NCBI GenBank assembly: GCA_902612235.1
Contig: CACMCJ010000001.1
Coordinates: 94,142-158,141, forward strand
From: an uncultured Pelagibacteraceae bacterium
GTDB lineage: Bacteria; Pseudomonadota; Alphaproteobacteria; Pelagibacterales; Pelagibacteraceae
DNA: 64,000 bases
Direction of reading: 5' to 3'
Numbering within the stretch: the first letter of the stretch is position 1; each line of letters opens with the position of its first letter. Below are positions 19,482 through 29,400 of the stretch, one piece after another. The position numbers and the translations under genes are program-made. The notes beneath the pieces are model-generated. The model did not search any database. It was given only the letters and a program-made list of their open reading frames with translations, and was not told where the DNA came from.

Positions 19482-20545
19482 TTGCTGAGGCCTCTATAGT
19501 TTGTTGGAACATCTAAAGGATCAAATCCGAAATGAGTTAACCAACGATAATCAGTTTCGAAAAATGCTCTTAGATCGTTTATCCCGTATTTGAGCATTGC
19601 TAATCGATCTATTCCCATTCCAAAAGCAAAGCCCTGATATTTTTTTGAGTCCACTTTTGCATTTTTAAGAACATTAGGATGCACCATTCCACAACCTAAA
19701 ATTTCTAACCATTTATTTCCTTCTCCAATGACTATTTTACCATTTTCAATTTTATAGCCAATATCTACTTCGGCTGAAGGTTCGGTGAAAGGGAAATGAC
19801 TTGGTCTAAATCTCATTTTAACATTTTTTACTTCAAAAAATTCTTTAATAAAGTAATCCAAACATCCTTTAAGATGGCCCATTGTTATATTCTTATCTAT
19901 ATGAAGCCCCTCTAATTGATGAAACATTGGGGCATGTGTTTGATCACTGTCACATCTATAAGTTCTTCCAGGAACAATAATTTTAAATGGCGGCTTCCCG
20001 TTAAGCATTGCTCTAATTTGCACGGGAGATGTGTGCGTTCTCAGCAATAACTTTTTATTCTTTTCAAGATAAAACGTATCATGCATATCTCTTGCTGGAT
20101 GATCTTCAGGAGTATTTAATGCAGTAAAATTATTATACTCTGTTTCTACATCGGGGCCTTCAGCAACTGAAAATCCTATTTCAGAAAATATTGAAGATAT
20201 TTCGTCTATGACCTGTGAAACAGGATGAATTTTTCCTTGCTGATAAGGTCTAATTGGTAAAGTAACATCAACTTTTTCATTTTTTAACTTGTCATTGATT
20301 TCTACATTCGCTATCTCTAAACTTTTTTGATCAATTTGATTTAAAAGATCCTCTTTAATTTTATTTAAATTAGTAGCAAATTCTTTTCTCTTTTCAGAGT
20401 CTAATGAGCCAAGAGTTTTAAATTGCTGTGTGAGCTGACCATTTTTACCAAAAAATTCGGTTTTTATATTCTGTAAATCTTCCTTTGTCTTGACCGAATC
20501 AATTTTAGCGTTAAAAATAGAATTTATTTTTTCTAAATCACTCAT
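19478..20545 (-). CDS. pheS: Phenylalanyl-tRNA synthetase alpha subunit
   Basis: A 355-residue class II synthetase catalytic subunit. After an N-terminal coiled coil come motif 2 ([17 protein letters not shown]) and motif 3 ([18 protein letters not shown]). It charges tRNA-Phe together with PheT. It follows rplT after 49 bases on the same strand; those bases include a short CCCTTA/TAAGGG hairpin around the rplT stop, possibly a weak transcript end or mRNA-stabilising element. Confidence 0.96.
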   Translation of the reverse strand: MSDLEKINSIFNAKIDSVKTKEDLQNIKTEFFGKNGQLTQQFKTLGSLDSEKRKEFATNLNKIKEDLLNQIDQKSLEIANVEINDKLKNEKVDVTLPIRPYQQGKIHPVSQVIDEISSIFSEIGFSVAEGPDVETEYNNFTALNTPEDHPARDMHDTFYLEKNKKLLLRTHTSPVQIRAMLNGKPPFKIIVPGRTYRCDSDQTHAPMFHQLEGLHIDKNITMGHLKGCLDYFIKEFFEVKNVKMRFRPSHFPFTEPSAEVDIGYKIENGKIVIGEGNKWLEILGCGMVHPNVLKNAKVDSKKYQGFAFGMGIDRLAMLKYGINDLRAFFETDYRWLTHFGFDPLDVPTNYRGLSK

Positions 20546-20594
20546 TAGGTATTTGATTTTTTATATTAAGTTAATGTTAAATCAAAGCCCCTTA

Positions 20595-20951
20595 TTAATT
20601 AAGGGAGGATTGAACCTTTTTTACTATAGATTTAAACGCTTCTGGATTGTTATAGGCCAATTCTGCTAATACTTTTCTATCTAGTTTAATCTTAGATTTA
20701 GCTAGTCCACTTATAAACTTGGAATACGTCAAGCCTTCCATCCTTGCTCCGGCATTAATTCTTTGGATCCATAGTGATCTAAAATCTCGTTTTTTTGCTT
20801 TTCTATCCCTATAGGCATATTGCATTGCCTTTTCCATAGCTTGACGGGCAATTCGAATAGTATTTTTACGTCTGCCATATTGCCCTTTGACAGCTTTTAA
20901 AACTTTTTTATGTTTTGCTTTGCTGATTACACCACGTTTAGTTCTAGCCAT
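20595..20951 (-). CDS. rplT: 50S ribosomal protein L20
   Basis: A 118-residue L20, basic throughout, with the family start [19 protein letters not shown] and the internal [13 protein letters not shown]. It lies one base downstream of rpmI in the thrS-infC-rpmI-rplT-pheST order shared by many bacteria. In E. coli L20 represses its own operon by binding mRNA; no matching leader structure was identified here. Confidence 0.97.
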   Translation of the reverse strand: MARTKRGVISKAKHKKVLKAVKGQYGRRKNTIRIARQAMEKAMQYAYRDRKAKKRDFRSLWIQRINAGARMEGLTYSKFISGLAKSKIKLDRKVLAELAYNNPEAFKSIVKKVQSSLN

Positions 20952-20952
20952 T

Positions 20953-21159
20953 CTATCCTCTTAAGTTATAAGGCATATACGACTTAACTATTTTTGAATC
21001 TTGTTTAGACATAATCGTTGTGCCTCTCTGCTTTCTTATTTGTGAATTTGTTCGTTTAATCATACCGTGCCGCTTGCCAGCCTGAGGCATTTTTATTTTA
21101 CCAGAGGCAGTAAATCTAAATCTTTTTTTTGCTGAGCTTTTTGTTTTCAATTTTGGCAT
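20953..21159 (-). CDS. rpmI: 50S ribosomal protein L35
   Basis: A 68-residue L35 with the typical [20 protein letters not shown] start and [17 protein letters not shown] middle. The 59-base gap to infC is the longest between the ribosomal genes of this operon and could carry an internal regulatory site. Confidence 0.97.
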   Translation of the reverse strand: MPKLKTKSSAKKRFRFTASGKIKMPQAGKRHGMIKRTNSQIRKQRGTTIMSKQDSKIVKSYMPYNLRG

Positions 21160-21218
21160 AAATATTTGGGTTTTATATATGTAATAATTAATCTTTACAA
21201 GATGATTTTATATATGAT

Positions 21219-21764
21219 TTAAATGGGCTGTATAATCATAACCATCTGTCGACCTTCAAATTTTGGTTTACTTTCAACTTTGGCTATGTCCTTTGTCTCT
21301 TCAATTATTCTATCCATTAAATCCTTTCCCAGTTGAGTATGTTGCATTTCTCTTCCTTTAAATTTCACAGTAAATTTTACTTTATCTCCTTTTGAAATGA
21401 ACTTTTTAGCATTTTTAATTTTAAAATTATAATCGTGAGTTTCTGTTCCAGGCCTTAATTTAATTTCTTTAAGCGAAACTATTTTTTGTTTCTTTTTAGC
21501 TAGATTTGCTTTTTTTTGTAAATCGTACTTATACTTACCCATATCCATAATCTTGCACACTGGAGGGTTTGTATTAGGTGATATTTCAATTAAATCTAAT
21601 TCCTCTTGCTTTGCAAGTTCGATAGCTTTATTAAGAGGCATAGCACCCAGATTTCCACCGTCACTTCCAATAACTTGAACATCAAGAGCTTTAATCCGTT
21701 CATTAGCCTTTGGACCCTGAGGCTTGCTTCTTCTTTGGAAGTAGTTGGGTTTAGAATTTGACAC
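21219..21764 (-). CDS. infC: Translation initiation factor IF-3
   Basis: A 181-residue IF-3 that prevents subunit association and checks the start codon. N- and C-domains are both present (QVIGSDGGNLGAMPLNKAIELA and the RPGTETHDYNFK region). The start is GTG at 21764, immediately after the thrS TAA, with no spacing and no clear Shine-Dalgarno. Use of a non-AUG start fits the known pattern in which IF-3 senses its own poor initiation codon (E. coli uses AUU). Confidence 0.94.
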   Translation of the reverse strand: MSNSKPNYFQRRSKPQGPKANERIKALDVQVIGSDGGNLGAMPLNKAIELAKQEELDLIEISPNTNPPVCKIMDMGKYKYDLQKKANLAKKKQKIVSLKEIKLRPGTETHDYNFKIKNAKKFISKGDKVKFTVKFKGREMQHTQLGKDLMDRIIEETKDIAKVESKPKFEGRQMVMIIQPI

Positions 21765-23684
21765 TTAGTTTAAAGGAAACTTGTTTGCTTCTAGCATTTG
21801 TTTGATCAACTTATCTCTTTTAATTGTCTCTTGTTTTTCAGACCCAAGTCGTCTTATTGTTACAGTTTGGTCTGCAACTTCTTTTTTTCCGCAAACAATT
21901 ATAATTGGAATTTTAGCCAAAGAGTGTTCTCTTATTTTATAGCTTATTTTTTCATTTCTTAAATCCACGTCACATTTTATACCTTCTTTAAACAAATCTT
22001 CAAATAATTTTTTTGTATAATTATTATTTTCTTCAGCTATAGAACACACTACAGCTTGTGCTGGTGATAACCAAAAAGGCAATTTACCAGCATAGTTTTC
22101 GATAAGAATACCTATAAATCTCTCCAAAGAACCGAATAAAGCTCTATGCAGCATTACTGGAACTTTCTTTGATCCATCTTTGTCAACAAACGTAGCTCCC
22201 AATCTATTAGGAAGGTTTAAATCTACTTGGAGAGTTCCACATTGCCAGTCTCGACCTATTGCGTCGCGTAATACAAATTCAATTTTTGGTCCATAAAAAG
22301 CTCCCTCTCCTTTATTTATCTTATATTCAAGTTTTGATTTTTTAATAGCCGACAAAAGAGCTGCCTCAGATTTATCCCAAATGCTATCATCGCCAACTCT
22401 TTTTTGAGGTCTATCTGAATATTTCAATATAACATTTTTAAATCCAAGATCTTTATAAATATCTAAAATTAAATTTGTAACAGATAGTGATTCTTCGGTA
22501 ATTTGTTCCTCAGTACAAAATATATGTGCATCATCTTGGGTGAAAGCTCTAACTCTTAGAAGACCATGAAGTGCTCCTGAAGGTTCGTATCTATGCACCA
22601 TGCCAAACTCTGATAATTTTAAAGGTAAATCTCTATAACTCTTTAATCCTTGATTAAAAACCTGTACACAGCCAGGACAATTCATTGGTTTAATTGCAAA
22701 TATTTTTTCATCTGGAGTTTGAGAGGTAAACATATGTTCGCCAAATTTTTCCCAATGTCCAGATTTTTCCCATAAAGATTTATCCAAAAGTTCGGGAGTA
22801 TTGATCTCCTTATATCCTGCAAGCCTCTGTTTCATTCTCATATACTCAACTAATCTTTGAAAAAGAATCCAACCCTTTTCATGCCAAAATACTGAACCAG
22901 GACTTTCTTCTCTAAAATGAAACAAATCCATTTCTTTACCTAATTTTCTGTGATCTCTTTTCTCAGCTTCTTCTAATCTATGTAAATAATCGTCTAATTC
23001 TTTTTTTGTGCTCCAACATGTTCCGTAAATTCTTTGCAACATTTCATTATCCGAATTTCCTCTCCAGTACGCCCCGGATACTTTCGTTAATTTAAATGAC
23101 TTTCCAATTTTCCCAGAAGATGCTAAATGCGGACCACGACACAAGTCATACCAAGTATCACCGTGATGATAAATTGAAAGTTCTTCATTTTTTGGAATGC
23201 TCTCGATAATTTCTGCTTTGTAAGCTTCACCAATTTTTTTAAAATGTTTAATCGCTTTATCTCTATCCCAAACTTCTCTTCTTGTTATTACATTCCGATC
23301 AATAATTTCTGACATTTTTTTTTCAATCTTTTTTAAATCTCCTTCTGTAAAAGGATCTTTTCTAGCAAAGTCATAAAAAAAACCATTTTCAATTACTGGG
23401 CCAATAGTAACTTGTGTACCTGGAAACAATTCTTGTACTGCCATTGCCATAATATGTGCAGCATCGTGTCTAAGCACATCAAGGCCCTCTTGGTCTTTTG
23501 GAGTGATTACTCTTACTTTTGAATCCTGAGTAATTTCAAAACTTAAATCTTTTAATTCGCCGTTTACCTCCATAATCAGAGCACTTTTTTCTAAAGTTTT
23601 GCTTATCTTCTTTATTAAATCAAAACCATTGATTGATTTAGTAAAAGGAATTGTTTTCCCGTCTAATAATTGGATTCGAGGCAT
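21765..23684 (-). CDS. thrS: Threonyl-tRNA synthetase
   Basis: A 639-residue class II ThrRS. It contains an N-terminal TGS domain, the editing domain with HDAAHIMA and the HHGDTWYDLC region, and the catalytic core with zinc ligands in the CPGC segment, motif 2 MVHRYEPSGALHGLLRVRAF, and the C-terminal anticodon-binding domain (AQAVVCSIAEEN onward). It lies three bases after a glycosyltransferase gene and directly abuts infC. Confidence 0.96.
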   Translation of the reverse strand: MPRIQLLDGKTIPFTKSINGFDLIKKISKTLEKSALIMEVNGELKDLSFEITQDSKVRVITPKDQEGLDVLRHDAAHIMAMAVQELFPGTQVTIGPVIENGFFYDFARKDPFTEGDLKKIEKKMSEIIDRNVITRREVWDRDKAIKHFKKIGEAYKAEIIESIPKNEELSIYHHGDTWYDLCRGPHLASSGKIGKSFKLTKVSGAYWRGNSDNEMLQRIYGTCWSTKKELDDYLHRLEEAEKRDHRKLGKEMDLFHFREESPGSVFWHEKGWILFQRLVEYMRMKQRLAGYKEINTPELLDKSLWEKSGHWEKFGEHMFTSQTPDEKIFAIKPMNCPGCVQVFNQGLKSYRDLPLKLSEFGMVHRYEPSGALHGLLRVRAFTQDDAHIFCTEEQITEESLSVTNLILDIYKDLGFKNVILKYSDRPQKRVGDDSIWDKSEAALLSAIKKSKLEYKINKGEGAFYGPKIEFVLRDAIGRDWQCGTLQVDLNLPNRLGATFVDKDGSKKVPVMLHRALFGSLERFIGILIENYAGKLPFWLSPAQAVVCSIAEENNNYTKKLFEDLFKEGIKCDVDLRNEKISYKIREHSLAKIPIIIVCGKKEVADQTVTIRRLGSEKQETIKRDKLIKQMLEANKFPLN

Positions 23685-23687
23685 GAA

Positions 23688-24845
23688 TTATAGATTTAAC
23701 AATTTTTTATACTCTCTTAAAGTAGAATCACACATAGCTTCAACATCAAATTTTTTTGTTACGTTTTTTCTACCTTCTATACCATAAGAATTCAATGAAA
23801 CTTGATCTAATTCACTCACATTGTTTAAAATTTTTGCTAGTTCTCTAGGATCATCATACTTGTATAAAAATCCTGATTTACCTTTCAAAATTGTTTCATT
23901 TGACCCACCTATATTACTAGCTATTATAAGTTTTCCCATTGCTTGCGCCTCCACGGCAACTCTACCAAAAGCTTCTGGCTCAACGGAGGCAGAAACTACA
24001 GCATCAGCCAATGAATAGGCTAATGGCATTTCTTTACAGTGATCAATAAATTTAATTTTTTTTCCCAATCTGTATCTTTGGACAAGATCAATAAGTCGTT
24101 TTTTATAAACTTTTCTTCCTTGGTCTGATCCAAGAATAACTGCTTGAAAGTTTGAATTTTTATAATCTTCAATTAAAATATTTAATGCTTCAATGAATTT
24201 TTCTTGACCTTTCCAATTTGTTAATCTTCCTGGCAAAAGTATTGTGAATTTTCCAGGCGATATTTCCCACTCTTTTTTTAATTTTTCTTGCTTGAGAATT
24301 GAAATATTTTTTTGGTTAAAATATTCAACATTTATACCTCTGAAAATAACTCTTAATTTTTTGTGCTTATTTAAATATTCTCCATAATTTTCACTGATGT
24401 GGTTAAAAATAAAATTTGAGCCCGCAATAGTTAATTTCGATCTTAACATTATACTATTGTAGAACTTTTTGATCTTGCTCTGAAAATTATAAGTTCCATG
24501 AAAAGTAGTTACAAACTTTCTTCCTGTTATTAGACACGCAAAATAAACTGCCCAAGCTGGGGCTCTGCTCCTTGCATGTACTATATTAATATTATTAAAT
24601 AATATGATAATTGATAAAAAAAACATATTTAAAATAATTAACAAAGGATTTTTTGAATGCACTGGAAGACGAAAAATTTTCACTTTTTTTCTTTTTACAA
24701 ACTTTAAAAGTTGTCCGCCAGAAGTTGCTATGTAAGAACCACAATCTTTTTCAGCTAAATAGTGAGCAATATCATAACAACCGGTTTCAGCTCCTCCGTA
24801 ACCCAGTTTAGGAATAACCTGTAAAACTTTTATTTTTGAACTCAT
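23688..24845 (-). CDS. Glycosyltransferase, GT4 family
   Basis: A 385-residue GT-B enzyme. The N-terminus has the glycine-rich VIPKLGYGGAETGCYD typical of GT4, and the C-terminal half has LLPGRLTNWKGQEKFIEAL and AVVSASVEPEAFGRVAVEAQ with the donor-binding E-x7-E. It is the promoter-proximal gene of the thrS operon, an arrangement where a surface-glycan enzyme shares a transcript with translation genes. Acceptor and sugar are unknown. Confidence 0.87.
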   Translation of the reverse strand: MSSKIKVLQVIPKLGYGGAETGCYDIAHYLAEKDCGSYIATSGGQLLKFVKRKKVKIFRLPVHSKNPLLIILNMFFLSIIILFNNINIVHARSRAPAWAVYFACLITGRKFVTTFHGTYNFQSKIKKFYNSIMLRSKLTIAGSNFIFNHISENYGEYLNKHKKLRVIFRGINVEYFNQKNISILKQEKLKKEWEISPGKFTILLPGRLTNWKGQEKFIEALNILIEDYKNSNFQAVILGSDQGRKVYKKRLIDLVQRYRLGKKIKFIDHCKEMPLAYSLADAVVSASVEPEAFGRVAVEAQAMGKLIIASNIGGSNETILKGKSGFLYKYDDPRELAKILNNVSELDQVSLNSYGIEGRKNVTKKFDVEAMCDSTLREYKKLLNL

Positions 24846-24883
24846 GTTAATTGTTATATATTTATTTCAACATATAACTTTAT

Positions 24884-25639
24884 ATGAAAAAATTTAAGTA
24901 CTTTAAAATTTCAAAAGGTAAAAAACTTAGATATATAGACAATTATTTTAAAAAAAAACTCTATATAATTTTTCTACCAGGTTTCATGTCTGATATCGAG
25001 GGTCAAAAACCACAATCATTTAAAACATATGCTAAAAAAAAAAAATTAGGTTTTCTTGCGTTAGAATATTTTGGACACGGAAAATCATCTGGAAATTTTA
25101 CAAAGGGCAATATAAGCATTTGGACAAATAATGTTAAATTTCTTATTAAAAAAATAGTTAAAAAAAATTTTTTTATAATCATTGGTTCCAGTATGGGAGC
25201 ATGGATAGGTCTTAATCAATTTAAATATTTTAAAAATCAAATTAAAGGATTTGTCGGAATAGGTTCTGCGCCTGAGTTTTTGACAAAATTAATGTGGAAT
25301 AAGTTCCCAAAAAAAATTAAAAAAGAAATAATGCAGAAAGGTATTACAACGATAAAAAATGGAGAATATGAATACCCTATAACTTATCAATTAATTAAGG
25401 ATGGACGGAAAAATAAGGTTTTGTCAAAAAAAATATCTCAAAAAATTCAAGTAACTATGTTCCATGGGAAAAAAGATGAGGTTGTTCCTATTTCTTTTTC
25501 AAGAAAAGTTCTATCAATTTTTAGCAAAGCAAGAAAAAAATTATTTATAATTAAAAAAGGGGATCATAGTTTATCAGACAAGAAAACTATAAAATTAATT
25601 GAAAATCAATTAACTAAGATGATTAAAAATGTTTCTTAA
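24884..25639 (+). CDS. Alpha/beta hydrolase, ABHD10-like
   Basis: A 251-residue alpha/beta-hydrolase fold. The oxyanion segment is FLPGFMSDIEGQKP, the nucleophile Ser103 in GSSMG, the acid in FHGKKDEVVP and the catalytic His in KKGDHSLSD. The FMSD and YFGHGKSSG signatures resemble the ABHD10/alphaproteobacterial hydrolase group, whose mitochondrial member is a thioesterase; that function is an inference here. The 3' end overlaps the convergent SDR gene by 30 bases. It is divergent from the glycosyltransferase gene across 38 bases. Confidence 0.75.
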   Translation: MKKFKYFKISKGKKLRYIDNYFKKKLYIIFLPGFMSDIEGQKPQSFKTYAKKKKLGFLALEYFGHGKSSGNFTKGNISIWTNNVKFLIKKIVKKNFFIIIGSSMGAWIGLNQFKYFKNQIKGFVGIGSAPEFLTKLMWNKFPKKIKKEIMQKGITTIKNGEYEYPITYQLIKDGRKNKVLSKKISQKIQVTMFHGKKDEVVPISFSRKVLSIFSKARKKLFIIKKGDHSLSDKKTIKLIENQLTKMIKNVS

Positions 25640-26482
25640 ACCTTCCTTGTAAGTCGGGTATTTTAAATTTAGTTTTAACTTATTTTTCATTTTTTTATTA
25701 CTTACTTTCTTAGAGTCTTTATAAAATTCTTTAATCATCCTGTTTTTAAATTTAGAAATAGGCACTGCCCTAAGTGATTTAATCTTGAGCAATTTTGCAG
25801 CATAATTGGCAACCTCTACATTAGTCGATGGTTTGTCATCTGAGGCATTTAATAACAAATTTTTATTAGAGGAGAAAAAAATTTTTTTTATTATATTTGC
25901 TAAATCCTCAATTCTTATTCTTGAAAAATATTTTTTTTCTTTTACATAAATATTTGTTTTTAAAATCTTTTTTAATACATTATTTTCTTTCGAATATATT
26001 CCAGATACCCTTAGAATATTTATGTTTAACTTTGTTTCATTTCTAAATTTCATCCAAGAGTTTTCAACTAATTTTCTACTTACGCCTAATTTTGTTTTAC
26101 TTTTAAGTTTTGAATTTTCATTAACCCATTTTCCATTGTGGTTTCCATAAACACTGGTTGCTGACAAATAAATTAATTTACTAAATTTTGAATTTTTAAG
26201 AGTTTTTTTGAATTTTTTTAATACCAGATCTTTTTTTTTATAAGGTGGTATTGAAATTAAAACATAATCTGCTTCTATCAGCTCATCTATAAGTTTTTTA
26301 TCGTATTTTTCATTATGAAATTTAAAAGATTTAAATTTTTTATTATCAAAATATTTAATTTCACTTTTTTTTGTATTAGTTGCGCAAAAAGAGTATTTTT
26401 TTTTTGTTTTTCTTATTTCTTTTATGAAGTATTTAGCAGTTTGGCCAAATCCAAAAAAAAAGAATTTTGTTTTTTTTCTCAT
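25610..26482 (-). CDS. NAD(P)-binding SDR/epimerase-like protein (YeeZ-like)
   Basis: A 290-residue Rossmann protein of the atypical SDR kind: the N-terminal FFGFGQTAKYF nucleotide site, IYLSATSVYGNHNGKWVNE, and LRVSGIYS. It resembles YeeZ-type proteins whose reaction is unknown. I start it at the ATG at 26482, which shares one base with the gltB stop (TGATG), rather than at the TTG one codon earlier. The sequence is unusually Lys/Asn-rich. Its 3' end overlaps the convergent hydrolase gene. Confidence 0.75.
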   Translation of the reverse strand: MRKKTKFFFFGFGQTAKYFIKEIRKTKKKYSFCATNTKKSEIKYFDNKKFKSFKFHNEKYDKKLIDELIEADYVLISIPPYKKKDLVLKKFKKTLKNSKFSKLIYLSATSVYGNHNGKWVNENSKLKSKTKLGVSRKLVENSWMKFRNETKLNINILRVSGIYSKENNVLKKILKTNIYVKEKKYFSRIRIEDLANIIKKIFFSSNKNLLLNASDDKPSTNVEVANYAAKLLKIKSLRAVPISKFKNRMIKEFYKDSKKVSNKKMKNKLKLNLKYPTYKEGLRNIFNHLS

Positions 26483-29400
26483 CAAGCTGATTTAAATTTT
26501 AAATCTTTTTTTGTTATTGGATTTTTTAATTTATCTAACATTTCTACAGGGCAAACTTGTATAAAGTTTTTTAGTTCTTTTTCATAATCTGCTAAAATAT
26601 TTTTTGCTATTTTTGAGTTAGTTTCTTTATAAAATTCTTCTAGATTATGCTTTAAAAATTTTTTCCAAAAATCTGTCTCAACGGGTTGCCATATAATAGA
26701 CTCGGGGTTTGCGAAGTTTTCAAAGTTATTTTTTTCATCATAAATAAATGCCATTCCACCTGTCATTCCTGCTCCGAAGTTATCTCCCACTTGACCTAAT
26801 ATAATAGCTGATCCGCCGGTCATATATTCGCAACCATGTGCTCCACATCCCTCTACTACTGCTAAACTTCCTGAATTTCTTACTGCAAATCTTTCTCCTG
26901 CTTGTCCGCAAGCAAATAATTTTCCTGAAGTCGCTCCATATAATACTGTGTTACCAATAATTGTATTTTCCTTAGATAAAAATTTACTTTTTGGAGAAGG
27001 ACGAATAATAATTGAACCGCCAGATAAACCCTTGCCAACGTAATCATTAGCATCACCTTCCACTACAAGCTTAATTCCAGTAGTTAAAAATGCCCCAAGG
27101 GACTGTCCTGCTGAACCAGAAAGATTTATGTTTATGATATCTGATTTAAGTTTTTGATTGCCAAATTTTTTATAAACATAATGTGATAGTCTCGTTCCAA
27201 CTGACCTATAAGTGTTTTCAATGTCATACTTAAATTTATTTATTTTACTAGTTTCAATTTTATCCTTTATATCTGTCCAAATTTTTTCATCTAGTGTTTT
27301 TGGTACTTCATTAATAATCTTTTCTCTACAGTATCTTGGATTTTCCCCTGGGTCTGTTTGAACTAATAATGGATTTAGATCAAGATCGTCCAAATTTGAA
27401 GCACCTTTGTTAACTTGAGAAAGTAAATCTGTTCTTCCGATTATTTCATTAATTGATTTATATCCAAGTGAGGCTAAAATTTCTCTTACCTCTTTTGCAA
27501 CAAAGCTAAATAAATTTACAACCTTTTCAGGTGTTCCGCTAAATTTCTCTCGCAAGGCTTTATCTTGACTGCATACTCCAACTGGACAAGTATTAGAGTG
27601 ACATTGTCTAACCATTATGCAGCCCATAGCTACTAAAGACGATGTTCCCATACCATATTCTTCGGCTCCCATCATGGCTGCGATTACTACATCTCTCCCA
27701 GTTTTTAATCCACCGTCTGTTTTTAATGTTACTTTGTGCCTTAAATTATTTAGTGTTAAGATTTGATTTGCCTCAGTTAATCCCATCTCCCAAGGGACTC
27801 CAGCATATTTAATGCTTGTTTGAGGGCTAGCGCCAGTCCCACCTGAGTGACCTGAAATTAAAATAATATCTGCTTTAGCTTTAGCAACACCTGCTGCGAT
27901 AGTACCTATACCAGTAGAAGCAACAAGTTTTACGCTCACTCTGGCTTTTGGATTAATTTGTTTTAAATCATAGATCAATTGAGCTAAATCTTCTATGGAG
28001 TAAATATCATGATGAGGCGGTGGGGAAATTAATGTTACTCCTGGAGTCGAATGCCTTAATTTTGCAATTTCATCTGTAACTTTAAATCCGGGTAATTGCC
28101 CGCCTTCACCAGGTTTAGCTCCTTGAGCCATTTTTATCTCAATTTCATTAGCATTGTTTAGGTAATCTACAGTCACTCCAAATCTTGCAGAAGCTATTTG
28201 TTTCACTCTAGAATTAGCGGAGTCGCCGTTAGGAAGAACTTTAAATCTTTTTGAGTCCTCTCCTCCTTCTCCGCTGCATGAGGCACCTTTTATCCTGTTC
28301 ATTCCTATAGCCAGCACTTCGTGTGCTTCAGCAGATAGTGCTCCATGAGACATACTTCCGCTTCCAAATCTTTTTAAGATTTCTTCCTCTGACTCTACTT
28401 CTTCAATGTTAATTGGTTCTTTGCCAGTTTTGAATTTTAATAAATCTCTTAAATTAATTGGTGGTAAACTGTGTATACCGTCAGAGTATTTTTTATAAAG
28501 TTCATACGAACCTTTTCCAACTGCATTTTGTAACAAATGTATTAAATTTCCTTGATGTTGATGGTCTTCCCCGTTTTTTCTGTACCGATAAAGACCTCCT
28601 ATGGGCAAAGTATAAACATTCTGCTGTGCAAATTTAGCATTTAATTCTTTTATTTTTTTCTCAATTCCTATTATTCCTATACCTGAAATTCTTGATGACA
28701 TTCCGGGGAAATAATCTGAAACGAGACCTCTGCTTAAGCCTACAGCTTCAAAATTACATCCTCCTCTATAAGAACTTATTACAGAAATTCCCATTTTGGA
28801 CATTATTTTTAAAAGTCCAGCGTCTATAGATTTCTTAAACTTTAAAACGCATTTTTCAAAATCAGATTTCCCGAATAATTTTTTTTCAAACCTTTGATAA
28901 ATACTATCTATTGCCAAATATGGGTTAATAGTTGTTGCACCAACTCCAATTAGAACAGCAAATGAATGTGTATCTAACGCATCAGAACACTCAACATTTA
29001 AAGAACAATATCCCCTTAAACCATTTTTTATTAAATGAGAGTGCACAGCTCCAACTGAAAGAGCGCTAGGGATACCTGCCTTATGGTTTGAAATATTTTT
29101 ATCCGATAGTATTAAAGTAGTGCTCCCTTGTCTGACAGCAGTTTCGCATTCAATTCTTATTTGTTCAATTCTATCTCTTAGGGACGAGTTAATATCAAAC
29201 GTGCAATCGATAACCCTTATTTTTTTAGAGAAAAACTTATTAAATTTTTTAAATTGAGAATTAGATAGTATTGGGCTATCTAGCACATAAATGTCTTCCT
29301 CAGTCAGATTATCAAAATCTAAAATATTTCCTAGATTTCCAAATCTTGTTTTTAAACTCATAACTTTATTTTCTCTTAAAGAGTCAATTGGAGGATTAGT

